Assembly (NCBI GenBank): GCA_964518575.1 | Contig: CAZFGW010000003.1 | Coordinates: forward strand, 30,723-94,722 | Source of the DNA: MGBC163016 sp964518575 | Lineage (GTDB): Bacteria > Actinomycetota > Coriobacteriia > Coriobacteriales > Eggerthellaceae | Direction of reading: 5' to 3' | Length of the DNA stretch: 64,000 bases | Part shown: positions 61,635 through 64,000 of the stretch, piece after piece | Layout: each line of letters opens with the position of its first letter | How positions within the stretch are numbered: position 1 is the first letter of the stretch | The notes under the pieces: model-generated | What the model saw: only the letters and a program-made list of their open reading frames with translations | Databases searched by the model: none | What the model was told of the DNA's origin: nothing | Position numbers and translations under genes: made by a program

Positions 61635-62605
61635 GGTCGTTGCTCCTTCGGCGTTGCTGCCAGGAAGTCTTCCAAGGCTTTCTTCTGGTCATCGTTCATA
61701 TCGGTGGGAACTTCGACATGAACCTTGATCTTCAAATTGCCGTACGCATCTTTGTTCTTGCTCTTGATGTCCTTCGCGCCCTTGCCCTTGATGGTGAGGA
61801 CTTTTCCGTCCTGCGTACCTGCAGGCACCTTCACGCGCACTTTCGTGCCGTCAGGGGCGGGAACGACGATGCTCGTACCCAAAGCTGCCTCAGCGATATT
61901 GACCGGCAAGTCCACAACGACATCGGCTTTATCGCGCTTGTAGTACGGATGATCCTTGATGTGCGTTGAGATGAGAAGGTCTCCCGCCTCGCCGCCGTTC
62001 GGACTCAAGCCGCCCTTGCCTTTGTAGCGCAGCCGACCGCCCTCGCGAGCTCCCGCAGGCACTTTCACTTCGATCGTGTCCGCCTCGGGTTTGCCCGGTA
62101 TACGCACGGTGACCTTTTTGGTCGTGCCGTTGAATGCTTCGTCGAACGTGACATCCAAGGTGACGCTCATGTCCTGGCCCTTTTGTGCCCGAGTTTGTCC
62201 GCCACCGAAATCCCAATCGGTACCGAATGCACCTTCGCCATGACGTATGCTGTCAAAGATGTCACCCCAGTCTATGCCGCCGAAGCCGCTTCCACCTTGT
62301 GTGTAGGTATATGTGTTTCCACCGCCACCGCCAAAGATATCCTCATAGCTAAATCCAGCGCCTGCTCCTTGACCTCCCCATGGGATCTGATTCTCGTTAG
62401 CTGTACCGTATTGATCGTAAAGCTCACGCTTCTTCTCGTCGGAGAGAACCTCGTAGGCTTCGTTGATCTCCTTGAACTTCGCTTCGTCGCCACCCGCATC
62501 AGGATGATGGGTGCGCGCGAGTTTACGGAATGCTTTTTTTATCTCTGCTTGCGACGCTGTGCGGGGAACACCTAACGTCTGATAATAATCCGGTGTGGAT
62601 GCCAT
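61628..62605 (-). CDS. DnaJ-class co-chaperone without zinc finger (CbpA-like)
   Basis: 325 residues from the ATG at 62605 (AAGGAGG ten bases upstream). J-domain 5-72 with the HPD motif (RTHHPDAGG). A Gly/Phe-rich linker (FGGGGGNTYTYTQGGSGFGG) follows, then two C-terminal beta domains (DVTFDEAFNGTTKKVTVRIP; KVPAGAREGGRLRYKGKGG). No CxxCxGxG zinc repeats, so it is the DnaJ2/CbpA form usual in the actinobacterial dnaK operon. It stimulates DnaK ATPase. Confidence 0.93.
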   Translation of the reverse strand: MASTPDYYQTLGVPRTASQAEIKKAFRKLARTHHPDAGGDEAKFKEINEAYEVLSDEKKRELYDQYGTANENQIPWGGQGAGAGFSYEDIFGGGGGNTYTYTQGGSGFGGIDWGDIFDSIRHGEGAFGTDWDFGGGQTRAQKGQDMSVTLDVTFDEAFNGTTKKVTVRIPGKPEADTIEVKVPAGAREGGRLRYKGKGGLSPNGGEAGDLLISTHIKDHPYYKRDKADVVVDLPVNIAEAALGTSIVVPAPDGTKVRVKVPAGTQDGKVLTIKGKGAKDIKSKNKDAYGNLKIKVHVEVPTDMNDDQKKALEDFLAATPKEQRPW

Positions 62606-62662
62606 TAGGGTTCCACCTCCTTCCATTTCCGCATCGGAAAAATCGCTGCGGAATGAATCGAT

Positions 62663-63349
62663 CTAGCCTTCGCTTTGTTCTTCTTTTTCACGCTTCGGAC
62701 CGCCGGTGGTCACGGTGACCATAGCGGGACGGAGAACCTTGTTTCCAATCTTATAGCCTTTTTGGTAGACATCAGCCACGGTCTCATCGGGAACGGACGT
62801 GTCATCCACCGTACCGACCGCCTGTGCCTCCAGTGCGTCGAATGCCTCCCCTTTCGGGTCGATTACCCGAACACCATCCTTTTTGAGTGTATCGACGAAC
62901 TTGGTGAGAACCGCTTGGACGCCACTCAAAAGACCGGCTTCGCCATTGCTGTTCGCATAATCGATCGATCGCTCAAGGTCGTCGATGACCGGGATCAGGC
63001 TTTCAACGAGCTTTTCTGCAGCAAGAGCCTTTTGAACCTCCTGCTGTTCTTTCGTCCGCCTGCGGTAGGTGTCCCATTCCGCATGCAGGCGCATGTACTT
63101 GTCTTTCCACTCTGCAACCTCGCGTTCAGCATCAGCTGCTGCCGCTTCGGCTTCAACTTCATCGAGTGCGTTATCAACGATGGCTGCCGCCTCTGCCTCG
63201 AGCACAGCGTCGAGCACCTCTTCGCCATCCGTTGTTTCCGATGCAGGAGTATTGGTTTTCGCATCCTGCGTCACAGGTGCGCCTTGCGGCGCACCTGAAT
63301 CTGCATTTTGAGGGGAATGGGCGGCTGATTGTTTAATCGGTTCAGCCAT
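62663..63349 (-). CDS. grpE: Nucleotide exchange factor GrpE
   Basis: 228 residues. A long low-complexity N-terminus (1-75, Ala/Glu-rich) is followed by a coiled coil (about 80-130) with AEWDTYRRRTKEQQEVQKAL. The GrpE core has LIPVIDDLERSIDYANSNGE and ends with VADVYQKGYKIGNKVLRPAM, the family signature. It exchanges ADP on DnaK. It lies five bases from the DnaK stop codon. Confidence 0.95.
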   Translation of the reverse strand: MAEPIKQSAAHSPQNADSGAPQGAPVTQDAKTNTPASETTDGEEVLDAVLEAEAAAIVDNALDEVEAEAAAADAEREVAEWKDKYMRLHAEWDTYRRRTKEQQEVQKALAAEKLVESLIPVIDDLERSIDYANSNGEAGLLSGVQAVLTKFVDTLKKDGVRVIDPKGEAFDALEAQAVGTVDDTSVPDETVADVYQKGYKIGNKVLRPAMVTVTTGGPKREKEEQSEG

Positions 63350-63354
63350 GGTTG

Positions 63355-64000
63355 TTATTTCCCTTCTTCCTCGTCGTCTTCAACGACTTCGTAGTCTGCC
63401 TCAATGGTGTCTTCAGCTGGCGTTGACTCGGCAACATCTGCTGCCTCCGCTGCCGCAGCACCCTCGGTTGAGTACACAACCTCAGCAAGTTTGTATCCAG
63501 CCTGCTGCAGCCTCTCGGTTGCAACCTTGATCGCTTCGAGGTCTTCGCTCTCAAGCGCACCCTCTGCCTGAGCGATAGAGGCTTCTGCCTCGGACTTCGC
63601 ATCAGCAGGAACCTTGTCACCGAGCTCCTCGAGCGTTTGCTTGGTAGCTCCAATGAGCGCCTCAGCGTTGTTGCGAAGCTCGACCGTCTCGCGGTGGCGT
63701 GCATCCTCTTCGGCATGCTGCTCAGCATCCTTGACCATGCGATCGACTTCGTCATCGGACAGAGCAGTCGAACCAGAAATGGTGATCTGCTGCTGCTTGC
63801 CCGTGCCCAGATCCTTCGCGGAAACGTTCACGATGCCGTTTGCGTCGATGTCGAACGTGACCTCGATCTGAGGAATGCCACGACGTGCAGCCGGGATACC
63901 GGTCAGCTGGAAGCGACCCAGCGTCTTGTTGCCCGCGGCCATCTCGCGCTCGCCCTGCAAAACATGAATCTCAACAGAAGTTTGGTTATCTGCTGCTGTT
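63355..64000 (-). CDS. dnaK: Molecular chaperone DnaK (C-terminal part)
   Basis: 215 codons of the C-terminus, cut by the window edge. The substrate-binding beta domain is visible as VEIHVLQGEREMAAGNKTLG, then RFQLTGIPAARRGIPQIEVT, then FDIDANGIVNVSAKDLGTGK. The helical lid follows (LSDDEVDRMVKDAEQHAEED). The tail ends in an acidic EEVVEDDEEEGK-like sequence. It is the first gene of the actinobacterial dnaK operon, whose promoter is outside the window. Confidence 0.96.
   Translation of the reverse strand, partial: TAADNQTSVEIHVLQGEREMAAGNKTLGRFQLTGIPAARRGIPQIEVTFDIDANGIVNVSAKDLGTGKQQQITISGSTALSDDEVDRMVKDAEQHAEEDARHRETVELRNNAEALIGATKQTLEELGDKVPADAKSEAEASIAQAEGALESEDLEAIKVATERLQQAGYKLAEVVYSTEGAAAAEAADVAESTPAEDTIEADYEVVEDDEEEGK

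Overview
This is a gene-dense chromosomal window of moderately high GC. Several things point to a strictly anaerobic actinobacterium of the class Coriobacteriia, probably Eggerthellaceae. These are the dnaK-grpE-dnaJ-hspR gene order with an HspR-type MerR repressor, frequent GTG and TTG starts, a Tat-exported molybdopterin oxidoreductase of the DMSO-reductase family with ferredoxin-like and NrfD-like partners, and a minimal NifSU pair under an Rrf2 regulator. The assignment is inferred from gene content; no rRNA is present to settle it.

Layout. 1-5.4 kb: the end of a MEMO/AMMECR1-type gene, a lipoprotein cyclophilin, an SsuABC-like ABC importer operon and a zinc-type CDF exporter. 5.5-20.8 kb: mostly housekeeping genes (DUF4190 protein, DJ-1 and deformylase-like pair, two bacterial PH-domain proteins, thioredoxin, 5-FTHF cyclo-ligase, patatin, peptidoglycan-binding protein, polyprenyl synthase, Ppx/GppA with a DivIC/FtsB-like protein, a DtxR-family regulator, an ABC-F protein). 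21-24.4 kb: ferrous iron uptake (two FeoA, FeoB, a small Cys-rich FeoB partner) with the same palindrome in both promoters. 24.5-27.4 kb: a cobalamin adenosyltransferase with a DUF4430 lipoprotein, then a flippase-like membrane protein. 27.6-34 kb: a dmsABC-like operon divergent from a MocR regulator. 34-42.9 kb: an accessory stretch with a YafQ/DinJ toxin-antitoxin pair, PadR with a truncated HAAS protein, an isochorismatase, XRE and GntR regulators, a frameshifted DUF1648/DUF5808-type membrane protein, a DUF4143 ATPase, a Fic-like gene remnant and a REP-associated tyrosine transposase (RAYT). 43-49 kb: a surface protein of about 2,000 residues. 49-56.9 kb: nifSU-rrf2, MFS, macro-domain, MOSC, YbaK, tRNA-Ala and Mrp genes. 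57-64 kb: a U32 protein and the heat-shock block clpB / hspR-dnaJ-grpE-dnaK.

The most unusual structure is a network of two short repeat families. One is a RAYT/REP system: six palindromic copies with GAGTCAAG/CTTGACTC arms, two of them flanking the transposase as an inverted pair. The other, here called the R family, has a core stem GGGCGAGAT-TC-ATCTCGCCC and recurs in seven intergenic regions, with further fragments. Four of the six REP copies lie within tens of bases of an R-family fragment. Repeat sequence also forms the 3' ends of several coding regions: the HAAS protein, the isochorismatase tail, the YbaK stop codon and the broken edge of the Fic-like remnant. Other points worth following are an iron-operon operator shared by two promoters, well-defined palindromes at the MocR, PadR, Rrf2 and GntR promoters, a deformylase-like protein lacking the catalytic glutamate, and a 163-bp duplication of the tRNA-Ala 3' end plus its terminator.
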